Positions 17,973 through 27,167 are shown, counted from the stretch's first letter. The stretch: DNA of 45,194 nucleotides from Candidatus Zhuqueibacterota bacterium (GCA_016926625.1 JAFGOE010000119.1:1-45194); one strand, 5' to 3'. Notes: generated by a model from the letters alone, not told the origin. Numbers and translations: made by a program.

Positions 17973-18579
17973 TTCTCACATCTCCCAATTCTATATCCTC
18001 TTTGATGTTCGATGCGATCACCGTACATCCTCGTCGGCGCTGTTCAGCGATGATCTGCAGCACTATCTGCCGTCCGTTCTCGTCGAGATTGGAAAACGGC
18101 TCATCCAGCAGCAAAAATGACGGATCGTTCAGAACCGCTGCTGCTATTTTCAGTCGCTGCTTCATCCCTGTAGAGTAAATCCCGTACAGTTCGTGCTTAA
18201 ACCTGGCGAGTCCTACCTGCTCCAACAGCGAATCGATTTTACGATGCTTCTCTCGGCTACCCTTTATCGTTGCCAGAAACGTCAGATTCTCATGCGCCGT
18301 CAGTTCATCGTACAGATTAATGGCCGGCGCTGCCATAGTCATCATCGAACAGAGCTGAGACCGCTCTAATCGTAGCGTGTCATTAAAATAGACGACATCC
18401 CCCCTGGATGGCTTCAGCAAACCGGCGATGATTCGCAGCAGTGTGCTTTTACCAGAGCCGTTTTCCCCGGAAATGGTCAATAATTGCCCCTGCTCCACCA
18501 TTGCATCAATTTTCTTGAACAACAGGAGTCGGTCGAAATGTTTAGCTACATTGTTAATTTCCAGCCGATATGACACCAT
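17959..18579 (-). CDS. ccmA: heme exporter ABC ATPase CcmA
   Basis: 206 residues from the ATG at 18579, which has GGAG 4 bases upstream. The frame continues to 18636, but that would place the start on top of the predicted promoter. Walker A is GENGSGKST, Walker B FLLLDEP, and the ABC signature is the unusual YSTGMKQR. A short single-domain ATPase overlapping ccmB fits CcmA. It would drive the CcmAB complex that releases holo-CcmE in system I cytochrome c biogenesis. The pair implies c-type cytochromes in this organism. Confidence 0.88.
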   Translation of the reverse strand: MVSYRLEINNVAKHFDRLLLFKKIDAMVEQGQLLTISGENGSGKSTLLRIIAGLLKPSRGDVVYFNDTLRLERSQLCSMMTMAAPAINLYDELTAHENLTFLATIKGSREKHRKIDSLLEQVGLARFKHELYGIYSTGMKQRLKIAAAVLNDPSFLLLDEPFSNLDENGRQIVLQIIAEQRRRGCTVIASNIKEDIELGDVRIELS

Positions 18580-18633
18580 CGTCTCCAAAGCGCGTGCATA
18601 CGTAAAAACTGTTAGTCCCCATGACGTTACCAG

Positions 18634-18664
18634 CAAATGTAACGAATATTTTCTGAAATGTCAA
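18634..18664 (-). promoter_or_regulatory. promoter of ccmAB
   Basis: On the minus strand, TTGACA (18664-18659), a 17-base spacer and TACATT extended to TACATTTG (18641-18634). It combines a classic -35 with the Bacteroidota-like TAnnTTTG motif. The predicted start of transcription is about 50 bp upstream of ccmA. Confidence 0.65.
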
Positions 18665-18764
18665 GCACAAATCTATAGTTTTAAATAGGATAATATAAGA
18701 AAAAGACTTGATTATTATTGTTAAATTTATTTAATTTGTAAAAATAGTTTAACCACAAAATTTT

Positions 18765-18908
18765 ACCACAGAGGACACAGAGATCACAGAGCCACCCACA
18801 TCATTCACCCCAAAAACTATGAATTTTTAGTATCCTGTGGGTGGACTCAGATTTAAAAACGCTGGCTGGGAGAAGTTGGGCTCTGTGTTCTCTGTGCTCT
18901 CTGTGGTT
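18765..18908 (+). repeat. hairpin element, family A copy 1 (CACAGAGNN units)
   Basis: Two arms of about 29 bp in opposite orientation, each made of three 9-bp units CACAGAGNN, enclose about 85 bp. A second perfect 9-bp pair (18792-18800 with 18836-18844) lies inside. The outer end reads ACCAC, with TTAACCAC at the right end. It fills the 309-bp gap between ccmA and fumC. Confidence 0.8.
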
Positions 18909-18945
18909 AATCATTTGTTAAATTAATAATTCACACGAATAGTAA

Positions 18946-20340
18946 ATGATAATGAAAAATTACCGCATAGAGACGGATTCGATGGGTGAGGTGAAGGTTC
19001 CGAAAACCGCATATTATGGTGCACAGACGCAGCGGGCGTTCGATAACTTCCCTGTCAGCGACAAGCGGATGCCACGAAGTTTCATCCGTGCGCTGGGATT
19101 GATCAAAAAAGCCGCTGCCGAGACCAACGCAGATCTCGAAATATTGGACAGGAGCATCGCCGAAGCTATTTCCCTGGCAGCCGACGAGGTAATCCATGGT
19201 AAAATGGATCATGATTTCGTGGTCGATGTGTATCAAACAGGATCCGGTACATCTTCCAACATGAACGCCAATGAGGTGATCGCTAATCGCGCCATCGAAC
19301 TGCTCGGGGGTGAAATCGGCAGCAAACGGCCAGTACATCCCAACGATCATGTGAACAAGGGACAGTCCAGCAACGATGTCATACCCACAGCGATTCACAT
19401 CGCCGCATTCGAGGAGATTGTAAACAGATTACTGCCTGCGCTGACCAATTTGGCTTCGGTGCTGGGGGATAAGGCGCGCGAATTTGATAATGTAGTCAAA
19501 ATCGGCCGCACTCACCTGCAGGACGCTGTCCCAATACGGTTAGGACAGGAGTTTAGCGGATACGCGCGGCAAATTGAGCTGGCCGTAGAACGGGTGAACG
19601 GCGTTCTGCCGCGACTCCGCGAGTTGGCGCTGGGCGGGACTGCCGTGGGGACAGGACTAAATACGCATCCCAGATTTGCTGAAGTAGCGATCGAGAGACT
19701 CAATCAGATGACAGGTATGCATTTTATACGGGTGAAGAACCGCTTCGAGGCTCTCGCTGCCAGAGACGCGATCGTCGAAACGAGCGGACAGCTAAAGACG
19801 GTCGCCGTGAGCCTGATGAAAATAGCAAACGACCTGCGATGGATGAGCTCGGGTCCCCGCAGTGGAATCGGTGAAATTACTCTGCCCGCAGTTCAACCGG
19901 GGAGCTCCATCATGCCGGGGAAAATCAACCCGGTGATCGCCGAATCGATGATGATGGTCTGCGCTACCATCATGGGTAACGATGTTGCCATCAACATCGG
20001 CGGACAACATGGCAACTTCGAACTGAACGTGATGATGCCGATGATGGCGTATCATCTTTTGGATTCCATCTCAATACTGACGAATGGAATAAACAATCTG
20101 GTCGATAAATGTATTAACGGCATCGTGGCGAACGATGAGCGCGCAGCCTCATTGATCGAACAGAGCCTCGCCATGTGCACTGCACTGGCTCCGATCATCG
20201 GCTACGACGCCGCTACAGAAATCGCCAGGGAGGCTTATTCAACAGGTAAAACGGTTCGCGAGGTGGCGATGGAACACATGGTTCTGCCTGAAGAAGAATT
20301 GAATAGATTACTGGATCCGATGTCGCAAACGGGTAAATGA
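18946..20340 (+). CDS. fumC: fumarate hydratase, class II
   Basis: 464 residues, full length. It has the fumarase/aspartase superfamily signature GSSIMPGKINP and the TGSGTSSNMNANEVI, PNDHVNKGQSSND and GRTHLQDA active-site segments. Its close fit to FumC, and the context of anaerobic carbon metabolism, favour fumarase (fumarate + water to malate) over aspartase. ATG codons at 18946 and 18952 are both possible starts; there is no clear ribosome-binding site. Hairpin repeats lie on both sides, so it is probably monocistronic. Confidence 0.93.
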   Translation: MIMKNYRIETDSMGEVKVPKTAYYGAQTQRAFDNFPVSDKRMPRSFIRALGLIKKAAAETNADLEILDRSIAEAISLAADEVIHGKMDHDFVVDVYQTGSGTSSNMNANEVIANRAIELLGGEIGSKRPVHPNDHVNKGQSSNDVIPTAIHIAAFEEIVNRLLPALTNLASVLGDKAREFDNVVKIGRTHLQDAVPIRLGQEFSGYARQIELAVERVNGVLPRLRELALGGTAVGTGLNTHPRFAEVAIERLNQMTGMHFIRVKNRFEALAARDAIVETSGQLKTVAVSLMKIANDLRWMSSGPRSGIGEITLPAVQPGSSIMPGKINPVIAESMMMVCATIMGNDVAINIGGQHGNFELNVMMPMMAYHLLDSISILTNGINNLVDKCINGIVANDERAASLIEQSLAMCTALAPIIGYDAATEIAREAYSTGKTVREVAMEHMVLPEEELNRLLDPMSQTGK

Positions 20341-20353
20341 TCTTTTTTATTTA

Positions 20354-20469
20354 ACCACAGAGAGCACAGAGACCCTACCCCTCCCTAATCCTAAGAATCT
20401 ATCGAAAATATGATGATTTTTCGGGGTTGGGTTTGTGATGAACTCTGTGCCCTCTGTGCCCTCTGTGGT
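20354..20469 (+). repeat. hairpin element, family A copy 2 (CACAGAGNN units)
   Basis: The left arm starts 20354 (TTAACCAC edge, two clear CACAGAGNN units, then CCCTACCCC). The right arm ends 20469 (three units in reverse orientation). Inside is a smaller inverted pair around CGAAAAT / ATTTTTCG. It fills the gap between fumC and the P-type ATPase and runs up to 29 bp before the ATPase start. Confidence 0.78.
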
Positions 20470-20497
20470 GGATATTTTTTTTCAGAAAGGAATGTTG

Positions 20498-23182
20498 ATG
20501 GACGAAAAACGGCTATGGCATGCGGTGAAAATCGACAAGGTCATTACGGAACTGAACACGAACGCAAAACATGGTTTGGATGAAACTGAAGTTTCGAACA
20601 GGTTAACGAAATACGGGATAAATTCCTTGAAGACAGTGGGACAGACCCCGTGGTATAAAGTCCTGATACGCCAATTCTTCGATATTTTAATCCTTATTCT
20701 GATCATCGCCGCCGTCATTTCGGTACTGACCAAAGAGATCGTGGATGCCATCACCATCATGGTGATTGTGGTGTTAAACGGATTGCTCGGCTTTATACAG
20801 GAGTGGCGGGCGGAGAAAGCGCTGGAGTCGTTAAAACAGATGCTAGCCTTGCGATGTCAGGTCGTGCGCAACGGCAGTCCGCAGACCATCGACTCGAAGA
20901 AGCTGGTCCCGGGCGATATCGTGTTACTGGACGTCGGCGATCGTGTCCCGGCCGATTTGCGCCTGATCGAAACCGTTAACCTGCGCATCGATGAATCATC
21001 ATTGACCGGCGAATCGATCTCATCGCATAAAGACACCGCTCCGTTAGAAGAAAACATGGATTTAGCGCTACGATCCTCCATGGCATGGATGGGTACGGCC
21101 GTAAGCAACGGTCGCGCTCGCGGGGTGGTCGTTGCCACGGGGATGAATACCGAATTTGGCCGCATTGCGCATCTGACGCAGGCTGTTGAGGACGAGACCA
21201 CGCCTCTGCAAAAGAAATTAGCCGTGCTTGGCAAACAGTTAGGTATCGTCGGATTCAGCATATCGATCCTGATCGCGCTGGTCGGATGGCTGCTGGGAAA
21301 TCCTTTGAAAGAGATGTTCATGACCGGTATATCCCTCGCCGTAGCCGTCGTACCAGAAGGACTGCCCGCAGTGGTAACCATCACCATGGCACTGGGTGTA
21401 AAAGCCATGGTCAAGCGGCGTGCACTGCTCAGGCGACTTCAGGCGGCTGAGACACTCGGCGCAGCCACGGTGATCTGCACCGACAAGACCGGAACACTCA
21501 CCAAGAACCAGATGACGGTCCAACATATCTGGTTGCCATCCGGCGAATTGGAAGTCACAGGCAGCGGGTATACGCCTGAGGGCGACTTCAAAACCAATAA
21601 CGGTGAATTGGATGAGAACACAAAAATAGAACTCGGCCGATTGCTGACAACGGGCCAGATCTGCAACCATGCGAGCATCGCCCGGGATGAGAAGGGCTGG
21701 TACGCCATCGGCGATCCCACCGAAGCCGCGCTGATCACCGTAGCGCGTAAGGGAGGAATTAATGATGACAATCACGGCGAGTTCATTTCAGAATTCTCGT
21801 TCGATTCGCGGCGTAAACGAATGACCGTCGTTGAAAAGAGCGACGGCACCCTGAAGGCGCACGTCAAAGGCGCACCGGAGGTGCTACTGAACCACTGTTC
21901 CCGAATTGCGCAAGGGGATCACGCCATCGAACTCACGGATCAGATCAAGAATCAAGTCGTCAACGCCTACATGGGGATGGCCGAGAAAGGGATACGGACA
22001 TTAGGTCTCGCCTACAAGGAATTTAAACCCGAGACCAAATTAGAAGAGGACGTGGTCGAGTCGGATCTGGTCTTTCTGGGCATCGTGGGCATCATTGATC
22101 CGCCGCGTCCCGAAGTTAAGGACGCCGTGAATCTGGCATACAGCGCCGGAATTAAAATATTCATGATAACGGGTGATTCACCGGCCACCGCCCTGGCCAT
22201 TGCCCAACGGATCGGATTAAGAGCCACCCGGGCCTATACGAGTTCTGACATCGTAAGTCTGAGCGATGACGAGCTGAAGGACCTGTTGAAGAAGGACATC
22301 CTGTTCGCCCGAGCCACGCCTGAACAGAAGATGCGGATCGTGGATCTGCTGCAGGAGATGAACGAAGTTGTTGCCATGACCGGCGATGGTGTGAACGATG
22401 CGCCTGCGTTGAAAGGCGCGGACATCGGTACAGCCATGGGATTACGAGGGACGGACGTGGCCAAGGGCGCGTCGGACATGATCCTGCTGGATGATAATTT
22501 CGCCACCATCATCGGCGCGGTGGAGGAAGGAAGGCGCCAGTACGATAATATTCAGAAATTCGTGCGCTACCTCCTGAGCTCGAATATCGCAGAAATCATC
22601 GCCATCCTGTTCAACATCATTCTGGGCGGGAACTTGATCCTGTTGCCCGTCCAGATCTTATGGATGAACCTCATCACCGATGGTCTCACCGCCGTCGCCC
22701 TCGGCGTGGAACCCGCAGAATCGGCAATTATGAAGCGCCCACCCCGATCGCCCAATGCGGAGCTGCTGGGGAAAACCGCTTTCATCCGAATCTTTCTGTT
22801 AGCCAGTTATATGGGATTTGTGACGCTATGGATTTTCCACTACTTCCAGGGACATGCGGCGACAGTGGCTCAGACCATGGCGTTTACAGGATTGGTGCTC
22901 ATCGAGAAGATGAATGTGTTCAACTTCCGCTCGATGCGTCAATCGATTTTTAAGATGAACTTCTTTTCCAATCCATGGCTCTTGCTTGCATGGACGAGTT
23001 CCATCAGCCTGCAGGTCTGTGCCGTTTATGTGCCCTTTCTGCAGAAAGCGCTGCACACCGAAGCACTGTCAGGCCAGCACTGGCTGATACTCATCGCGTC
23101 GGGGATACCGGTCATCATCATCAGTGAACTCTACAAATGGTATCTGCGCAGCCGGGAGCGAAAAGGAAATTTTGAAGATTAA
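20498..23182 (+). CDS. P-type Ca2+-transporting ATPase (P2A, SERCA/PacL-like)
   Basis: 895 residues from the ATG at 20498, which has AAAGGA 6 bases upstream. The frame is open to 20435, but that extension would translate the hairpin repeat. Domains in order: N-terminal actuator segment, LTGES actuator motif, membrane motif PEGLP (M4), phosphorylation site DKTGTLT with Asp329, nucleotide domain with KGAPE, MITGD, hinge GDGVNDAPALK, and M6 with NLITDG. PEGLP together with NLITDG fits Ca2+ (or Ca2+/Mn2+) pumps of the inner membrane that export the ion at the cost of ATP. Monocistronic, between repeats and a promoter region. Confidence 0.93.
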   Translation: MDEKRLWHAVKIDKVITELNTNAKHGLDETEVSNRLTKYGINSLKTVGQTPWYKVLIRQFFDILILILIIAAVISVLTKEIVDAITIMVIVVLNGLLGFIQEWRAEKALESLKQMLALRCQVVRNGSPQTIDSKKLVPGDIVLLDVGDRVPADLRLIETVNLRIDESSLTGESISSHKDTAPLEENMDLALRSSMAWMGTAVSNGRARGVVVATGMNTEFGRIAHLTQAVEDETTPLQKKLAVLGKQLGIVGFSISILIALVGWLLGNPLKEMFMTGISLAVAVVPEGLPAVVTITMALGVKAMVKRRALLRRLQAAETLGAATVICTDKTGTLTKNQMTVQHIWLPSGELEVTGSGYTPEGDFKTNNGELDENTKIELGRLLTTGQICNHASIARDEKGWYAIGDPTEAALITVARKGGINDDNHGEFISEFSFDSRRKRMTVVEKSDGTLKAHVKGAPEVLLNHCSRIAQGDHAIELTDQIKNQVVNAYMGMAEKGIRTLGLAYKEFKPETKLEEDVVESDLVFLGIVGIIDPPRPEVKDAVNLAYSAGIKIFMITGDSPATALAIAQRIGLRATRAYTSSDIVSLSDDELKDLLKKDILFARATPEQKMRIVDLLQEMNEVVAMTGDGVNDAPALKGADIGTAMGLRGTDVAKGASDMILLDDNFATIIGAVEEGRRQYDNIQKFVRYLLSSNIAEIIAILFNIILGGNLILLPVQILWMNLITDGLTAVALGVEPAESAIMKRPPRSPNAELLGKTAFIRIFLLASYMGFVTLWIFHYFQGHAATVAQTMAFTGLVLIEKMNVFNFRSMRQSIFKMNFFSNPWLLLAWTSSISLQVCAVYVPFLQKALHTEALSGQHWLILIASGIPVIIISELYKWYLRSRERKGNFED

Positions 23183-23239
23183 CCAACATTGAATCGATCT
23201 TATCGATTTAAAGCGACAGAAGTTAACTTAAATTTTTAC

Positions 23240-23270
23240 TTGACATTTAGCCATAATTATGCTATATTTG
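23240..23270 (+). promoter_or_regulatory. promoter of the dihydroorotate dehydrogenase-like gene
   Basis: TTGACA (23240-23245), a 17-base spacer, then TATATT (23263-23268) extended to TATATTTG. It fits both the sigma70 consensus and the TAnnTTTG form. Predicted transcription start about 23275, leaving a leader of about 95 bp. Confidence 0.75.
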
Positions 23271-23370
23271 GGGTTATTTTATTGTGATTTTTTTCACATT
23301 GTGAAAAAAATATTAGTACTATTTTAATAAAAGATAGGTAAACGTACCTTATCAGGAAGGAGATCGATGC

Positions 23371-24366
23371 ATGGCAGATCTTAGAACGACCTATATGGGG
23401 ATCGAACTGAAGAATCCGATCATCGTCGGAGCTAGCCAAATAACGGCGGACATGGACACGATCAAAAAAATCGAAAAAGCGGGTGCCGGTGCGTTGGTAG
23501 TAAAATCTCTGTTCGAGGAACAAATACAGCTTGAACGTTTCAAATTAGAGCAGGAACTGACCAAATATGATGAAAGACACGCCGAAATGGTGACCATTTT
23601 TCCGCGACTCGAACACGCGGGCCCGGCAGAGCATCTGATGTGGGTTAAAAAAGCGAAGAAGAGCGTTTCTATCCCTGTCATCGCCAGCTTGAACGCGGTC
23701 ACTATGCAATCCTGGATTCAATACGCGGAAGAACTGCAGAACACCGGTGTGGATGGACTCGAATTGAACTTTTATACCGCACCAGATGACTTAAACCAAA
23801 GCGGTGAGTCGGTCGAAGCAAAGCAATTAGAGATTACCAGAGCAATTGACAAAGTCGTTAATGTACCGTTCAGTGTCAAATTGAGCCCATTTTACAGCAA
23901 TCCCCTTCATTTCATCGCCAGACTGGATAAAGAGAACGTGGCGGGATTCGTTCTGTTCAACCAATTGTTTCAGCCCGATATCGACACGGCGACCGAAAAA
24001 AATTGTTACCCGTTCTACCTGAGCGATGCGAAGGATCATCGGCTGCCGCTGCGCTTTGCCGGATTACTGTACGGACAGGTGAACGCCGACCTATGCGCCA
24101 ACACGGGGATATTCACAGGCCAGGACGTTGTCAAAATGCTGCTAGCCGGGGCCGACTGTGTGCAGGTGGTGAGCACGCTGTATAAAAACGGGATCGATTA
24201 CATATCCACCATGCTCGGGGATATCGAATCATGGATGAAGGCAAAGGGCTATAAAAAGCTGGAGGACTTCCGGGGTAAACTGAGCCGCAAAAACAGCGCA
24301 GATCCGTGGATCTACAAGCGGGCTCAATACGTGCGCCTCCTCCTCCGCGAATCACCGATTGAGTGA
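23371..24366 (+). CDS. dihydroorotate dehydrogenase-like flavoprotein
   Basis: 331 residues, TIM-barrel of the class 1 DHODH type: N-terminal MGIELKNPIIVGASQIT, phosphate/FMN-binding segments KLSPFYSNPLHFI and AGADCVQVVSTLYKNG near the C-terminus. The start is supported by GGAAGGAG 8 bases upstream; an overlapping ATG at 23367 is out of frame and closes after five codons. Proteins of this type often sit beside anaerobic fermentation genes and not in pyrimidine operons. No pyr gene or electron-transfer subunit is adjacent, so pyrimidine synthesis is doubtful. Substrate unknown. Confidence 0.85.
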   Translation: MADLRTTYMGIELKNPIIVGASQITADMDTIKKIEKAGAGALVVKSLFEEQIQLERFKLEQELTKYDERHAEMVTIFPRLEHAGPAEHLMWVKKAKKSVSIPVIASLNAVTMQSWIQYAEELQNTGVDGLELNFYTAPDDLNQSGESVEAKQLEITRAIDKVVNVPFSVKLSPFYSNPLHFIARLDKENVAGFVLFNQLFQPDIDTATEKNCYPFYLSDAKDHRLPLRFAGLLYGQVNADLCANTGIFTGQDVVKMLLAGADCVQVVSTLYKNGIDYISTMLGDIESWMKAKGYKKLEDFRGKLSRKNSADPWIYKRAQYVRLLLRESPIE

Positions 24367-24385
24367 ATGATTTTTTTATAAAAAA

Positions 24386-24535
24386 GGACACGAAGCTCAC
24401 GAAGGACATGAAGAACACGAAGAAATGCTTTTAAACTTAGTTTCGAATTGACTATAATTCAGTTTTTAATCAATTAACATATTTCATTTTATATCTCTTC
24501 GTGATCTTCGTGTTCTTCGTGAGCTTCGTGGTTAA
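24386..24535 (+). repeat. hairpin element, family B copy 1 (CACGAAGNN units)
   Basis: The left arm (24388-24423) has four 9-bp units of form CACGAAGNN; the right arm (about 24496-24531) has four units in the opposite orientation and ends with the TTAACCAC edge. The arms enclose about 70 bp of AT-rich sequence. It lies between the DHODH-like gene and the acetyl-CoA synthetase gene. Confidence 0.8.
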
Positions 24536-24632
24536 TTTTTTACAAAATGCAAACAATAATTTACAAATCATAAAAATTCAAGTTACATATACCTGAAACT
24601 GAACCATATAGTATCGTTTTACAGGAGGTTAC

Positions 24633-26756
24633 ATGACTAAGAATATTGATGCAGTAATGAATCCGAAGTCGATTGCGGTGATCGGTGCATCGAACCAACC
24701 GGGAAGTGTTGGTCTGGCTGTTTTTCAAAACATTATTGCCGGAGGATATCAGGGGATTCTCTATCCGGTAAATTTAAAAGCGAGTTCTATTCAAAGTATT
24801 AAGGCGTATCCAAGCGTGTTGGACATACCGGATGAAGTCGATCTTGCCGTCATCATCGTTCCGGCCAAGATCGTCCCCGCCGTATTGGATGAATGTGGTG
24901 CGAAGGGGGTTAGAGGAGCCATCGTGATCACGGCCGGTTTTAAGGAGATCGGGGGTGAAGGTGTAGAACTGGAGAAGAAACTGAAAGCCGTGGCGGACAA
25001 GCATAACATCAGCGTGATCGGGCCCAACTGCCTTGGCGTCATCAATAATGACTCCAATACACGGATGAACGCCAGCTTCGCTACCAAAATGCCGACTCCC
25101 GGTAACATCGCTTTCATCTCCCAATCGGGTGCACTGTGCACATCGGTGCTCGATTACGCCGAAGGCCGTAACATCGGTTTCTCCAAATTCATCAGCTTCG
25201 GAAACAAGGCTGACATCAGTGAAGTCGATTTACTCCATTATCTGAAAGATGATCCGGACACGGATGTGATATTGATGTATCTTGAGGACATATCAGATGG
25301 GCGAAAATTTTTAGAGACCGCAAGGGAGATCGCATGGCAGACCAAGAAGCCGATGCTGGCATTAAAATCAGGACGCTCCGCCGCCGGGGCTCGCGCTGCT
25401 GCCTCGCATACCGGATCATTGGCTGGCTCCGATACGGCCTATGACGCCATATTCCAGCAAGCTGGGATTCAACGGGTCGAAGCAATCGATGAGCTGATCG
25501 ATTACGCCATCGCGTTCGCCAAACAACCTCTGCCGAAAGGCAATAAGATCGCCATCATTACCAACGCAGGGGGTCCTGGCATCATGGCCACTGACGCGGC
25601 CATTCACCACGGACTCGAGATATCCGAGCTGTCGGACGCGACCAAGTCCAAATTGCGCGAATACCTGCCCCCTACCGCATCGTTGAACAATCCGGTGGAC
25701 GTGATCGGTGATGCGAAACACGATCGTTACGAAGCTGCCATCCGTCACATCCTGGCGGACGACAACGTGGATGGAGCCATCGTGCTGCTCACTCCGCAGG
25801 CCATGACCGATATCCTGGAGACAGCCGAGATCGTTCCGGCTGCCACGAAAAACATCGCTAAACCGGTTCTCTGCTCGTTCATGGGGATCGTGGACGTAAG
25901 CGAAGGCATCGATTATCTGGAAAAACATGGAATTCCAAACTACAGCTTCCCGGAAGAGGCTGTCAGAGCCATGGCGTCCATGGTCAAATTTATTAAGAAC
26001 CAGCAATACGCGGGTCGCGAGGTCGTGAAATTTAAAGTTAACCATGATGCCACAAGGAAATTGATCGAGAGCAAATTAGCCGATAAGGACGAGGTTTATC
26101 TGGGTGAAAAGGAAGCCAACGAGATCCTCAACAATTACGGTTTCCCGGTGCTCAAGAACTTCCTGATCACCAAACCGGAAGAGGTTGCCAAGGCCGGAGA
26201 GCAAGTCGGTTTCCCGGTCGCCATGAAAATCATGTCCCCTGACATCATTCATAAATTCGATGCGGGTGGCGTGATGTTGAACATCAAATCCGCTGACGAA
26301 GCCAGGGCTGCCTACGACAGGATCCTGGACAATGCGAAGAAATACAAAGCCGACGCCAATATACAGGGTGTGCTCATGGAGCAGATGGCTCAGAAGGGCA
26401 TCGAAGTGATATTAGGCTCGTTCAAGGATCCTAAATTTGGTCCCATGTGCATGTTCGGCCTCGGCGGTACGTTTGTGGAGGTGATGAAGGACGTAACGTT
26501 CCGACTCGCACCGATGTGGAAGGTCAGCGCCGAGATCATGGTCAAATCGATCAAGACCTATAAGCTCCTCACCGGTGTACGCGGCAATCCACCTTCGGAT
26601 ATCGATTCAATCATCGATTGTATTTTACGATTATCGCAACTGGTGACCGAAAATCCCGAGATTGCGGAACTCGACATCAATCCGCTGATCGTCTACGCCG
26701 AAGGCAAAGGCTGCTCCGTCGCCGACAGCCGTATATTACTGAAGAAAAGTAAATAA
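24633..26756 (+). CDS. acdA: acetyl-CoA synthetase (ADP-forming), fused alpha-beta subunits
   Basis: 707 residues. The N-terminal half has a CoA-binding Rossmann domain (SIAVIGASNQPGSVG) and a succinyl-CoA-ligase-like domain with the phospho-accepting His259 in ASHTGSLAGSD. The C-terminal half (about 470-707) is an ATP-grasp domain (VAMKIMSPDIIHKFDAGGV, GLGGTFVEV, ELDINPLIV). The enzyme makes acetate and ATP from acetyl-CoA, ADP and phosphate. There is no extra acetyltransferase domain, so it is not a Pat-type protein acetylase. AGGAGG lies 4 bases before the ATG. A strong terminator follows. With the PFOR gene downstream it forms a pyruvate-to-acetate module. Confidence 0.92.
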   Translation: MTKNIDAVMNPKSIAVIGASNQPGSVGLAVFQNIIAGGYQGILYPVNLKASSIQSIKAYPSVLDIPDEVDLAVIIVPAKIVPAVLDECGAKGVRGAIVITAGFKEIGGEGVELEKKLKAVADKHNISVIGPNCLGVINNDSNTRMNASFATKMPTPGNIAFISQSGALCTSVLDYAEGRNIGFSKFISFGNKADISEVDLLHYLKDDPDTDVILMYLEDISDGRKFLETAREIAWQTKKPMLALKSGRSAAGARAAASHTGSLAGSDTAYDAIFQQAGIQRVEAIDELIDYAIAFAKQPLPKGNKIAIITNAGGPGIMATDAAIHHGLEISELSDATKSKLREYLPPTASLNNPVDVIGDAKHDRYEAAIRHILADDNVDGAIVLLTPQAMTDILETAEIVPAATKNIAKPVLCSFMGIVDVSEGIDYLEKHGIPNYSFPEEAVRAMASMVKFIKNQQYAGREVVKFKVNHDATRKLIESKLADKDEVYLGEKEANEILNNYGFPVLKNFLITKPEEVAKAGEQVGFPVAMKIMSPDIIHKFDAGGVMLNIKSADEARAAYDRILDNAKKYKADANIQGVLMEQMAQKGIEVILGSFKDPKFGPMCMFGLGGTFVEVMKDVTFRLAPMWKVSAEIMVKSIKTYKLLTGVRGNPPSDIDSIIDCILRLSQLVTENPEIAELDINPLIVYAEGKGCSVADSRILLKKSK

Positions 26757-26763
26757 TCCAACT

Positions 26764-26804
26764 CCAGGGATCGTCCCAACACCGATCCCTGGTGTATCTT
26801 TTTT
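26764..26804 (+). terminator. Rho-independent terminator after the acetyl-CoA synthetase gene
   Basis: Perfect 10-bp stem CCAGGGATCG / CGATCCCTGG (26764-26773 and 26783-26792), 9-base loop, and a T-run at 26799-26804, eight bases after the stop codon. Confidence 0.92.
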
Positions 26805-26892
26805 AGAAACACCAAAATATTGCTTGATAAAGTGGGTAATTTTTTGTAAGTTTGTAGATAAATTTTTTGGGACTGAAAATTTTGAAGGTTTA

Positions 26893-27083
26893 AAAAAGCT
26901 TCCACCACGAAGCTCACGAAGGACATGAAGAACACGAAGAAAAAATTTAAATTTTCGTTATAGATAAAAAATGACTTTATATTCTTATAACCATAAACAT
27001 ATATACTACTTTATTTTACCTCCTATTCTTCGTGAGCTTCGTAGTTAGTCTTTTCTTCGTGTCCTTCGTGGTAAAAGCTTTTT
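26893..27083 (+). repeat. hairpin element, family B copy 2 (CACGAAGNN units)
   Basis: The left arm, four CACGAAGNN units from about 26905, is identical over 36 bp to the left arm at 24388. The right arm (about 27028-27071) has four reversed units interrupted by one degenerate 9-mer. An extra outer pair, AAAAAGCTT at both ends, extends the hairpin. It lies between the terminator of the synthetase gene and the PFOR gene. Confidence 0.8.
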
Positions 27084-27167
27084 AAGTAGTACTTTGATGA
27101 AATTGAAGATACAATATATTTAAGAATTAACAATAAAAGGTAATAACAAAATAACAAAAGGTACATC

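Noticed and set aside
17959-18636. Longer CcmA starting at 18636
   Set aside because: The extra 19 residues would begin within the predicted -10 box and do not match the family; the ATG at 18579 has GGAG upstream.
18946-20340. Aspartate ammonia-lyase
   Set aside because: Superfamily signature is shared, but overall motifs and context favour class II fumarase.
20435-20497. Upstream extension of the P-type ATPase frame
   Set aside because: It would translate the CACAGAG repeat (VPSVPSVV); the ATG at 20498 has a ribosome-binding site and matches the family N-terminus.
23192-23208. Terminator after the P-type ATPase
   Set aside because: AATCGAT / ATCGATT hairpin has a three-base loop but no T-run follows.
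23371-24366. Genuine pyrimidine-pathway PyrD
   Set aside because: No pyrK or other pyr gene adjacent, and the sequence fits the DHODH-like group seen with fermentation genes; kept as DHODH-like.
24633-26756. Pat-type protein lysine acetyltransferase
   Set aside because: The N-terminal and ATP-grasp parts match, but no GNAT domain is present, and the length and His259 motif fit the ADP-forming synthetase.
18765-27083. CRISPR-like reading of the 9-bp units
   Set aside because: Units are contiguous or paired in opposite orientation, with no spacers of constant length.
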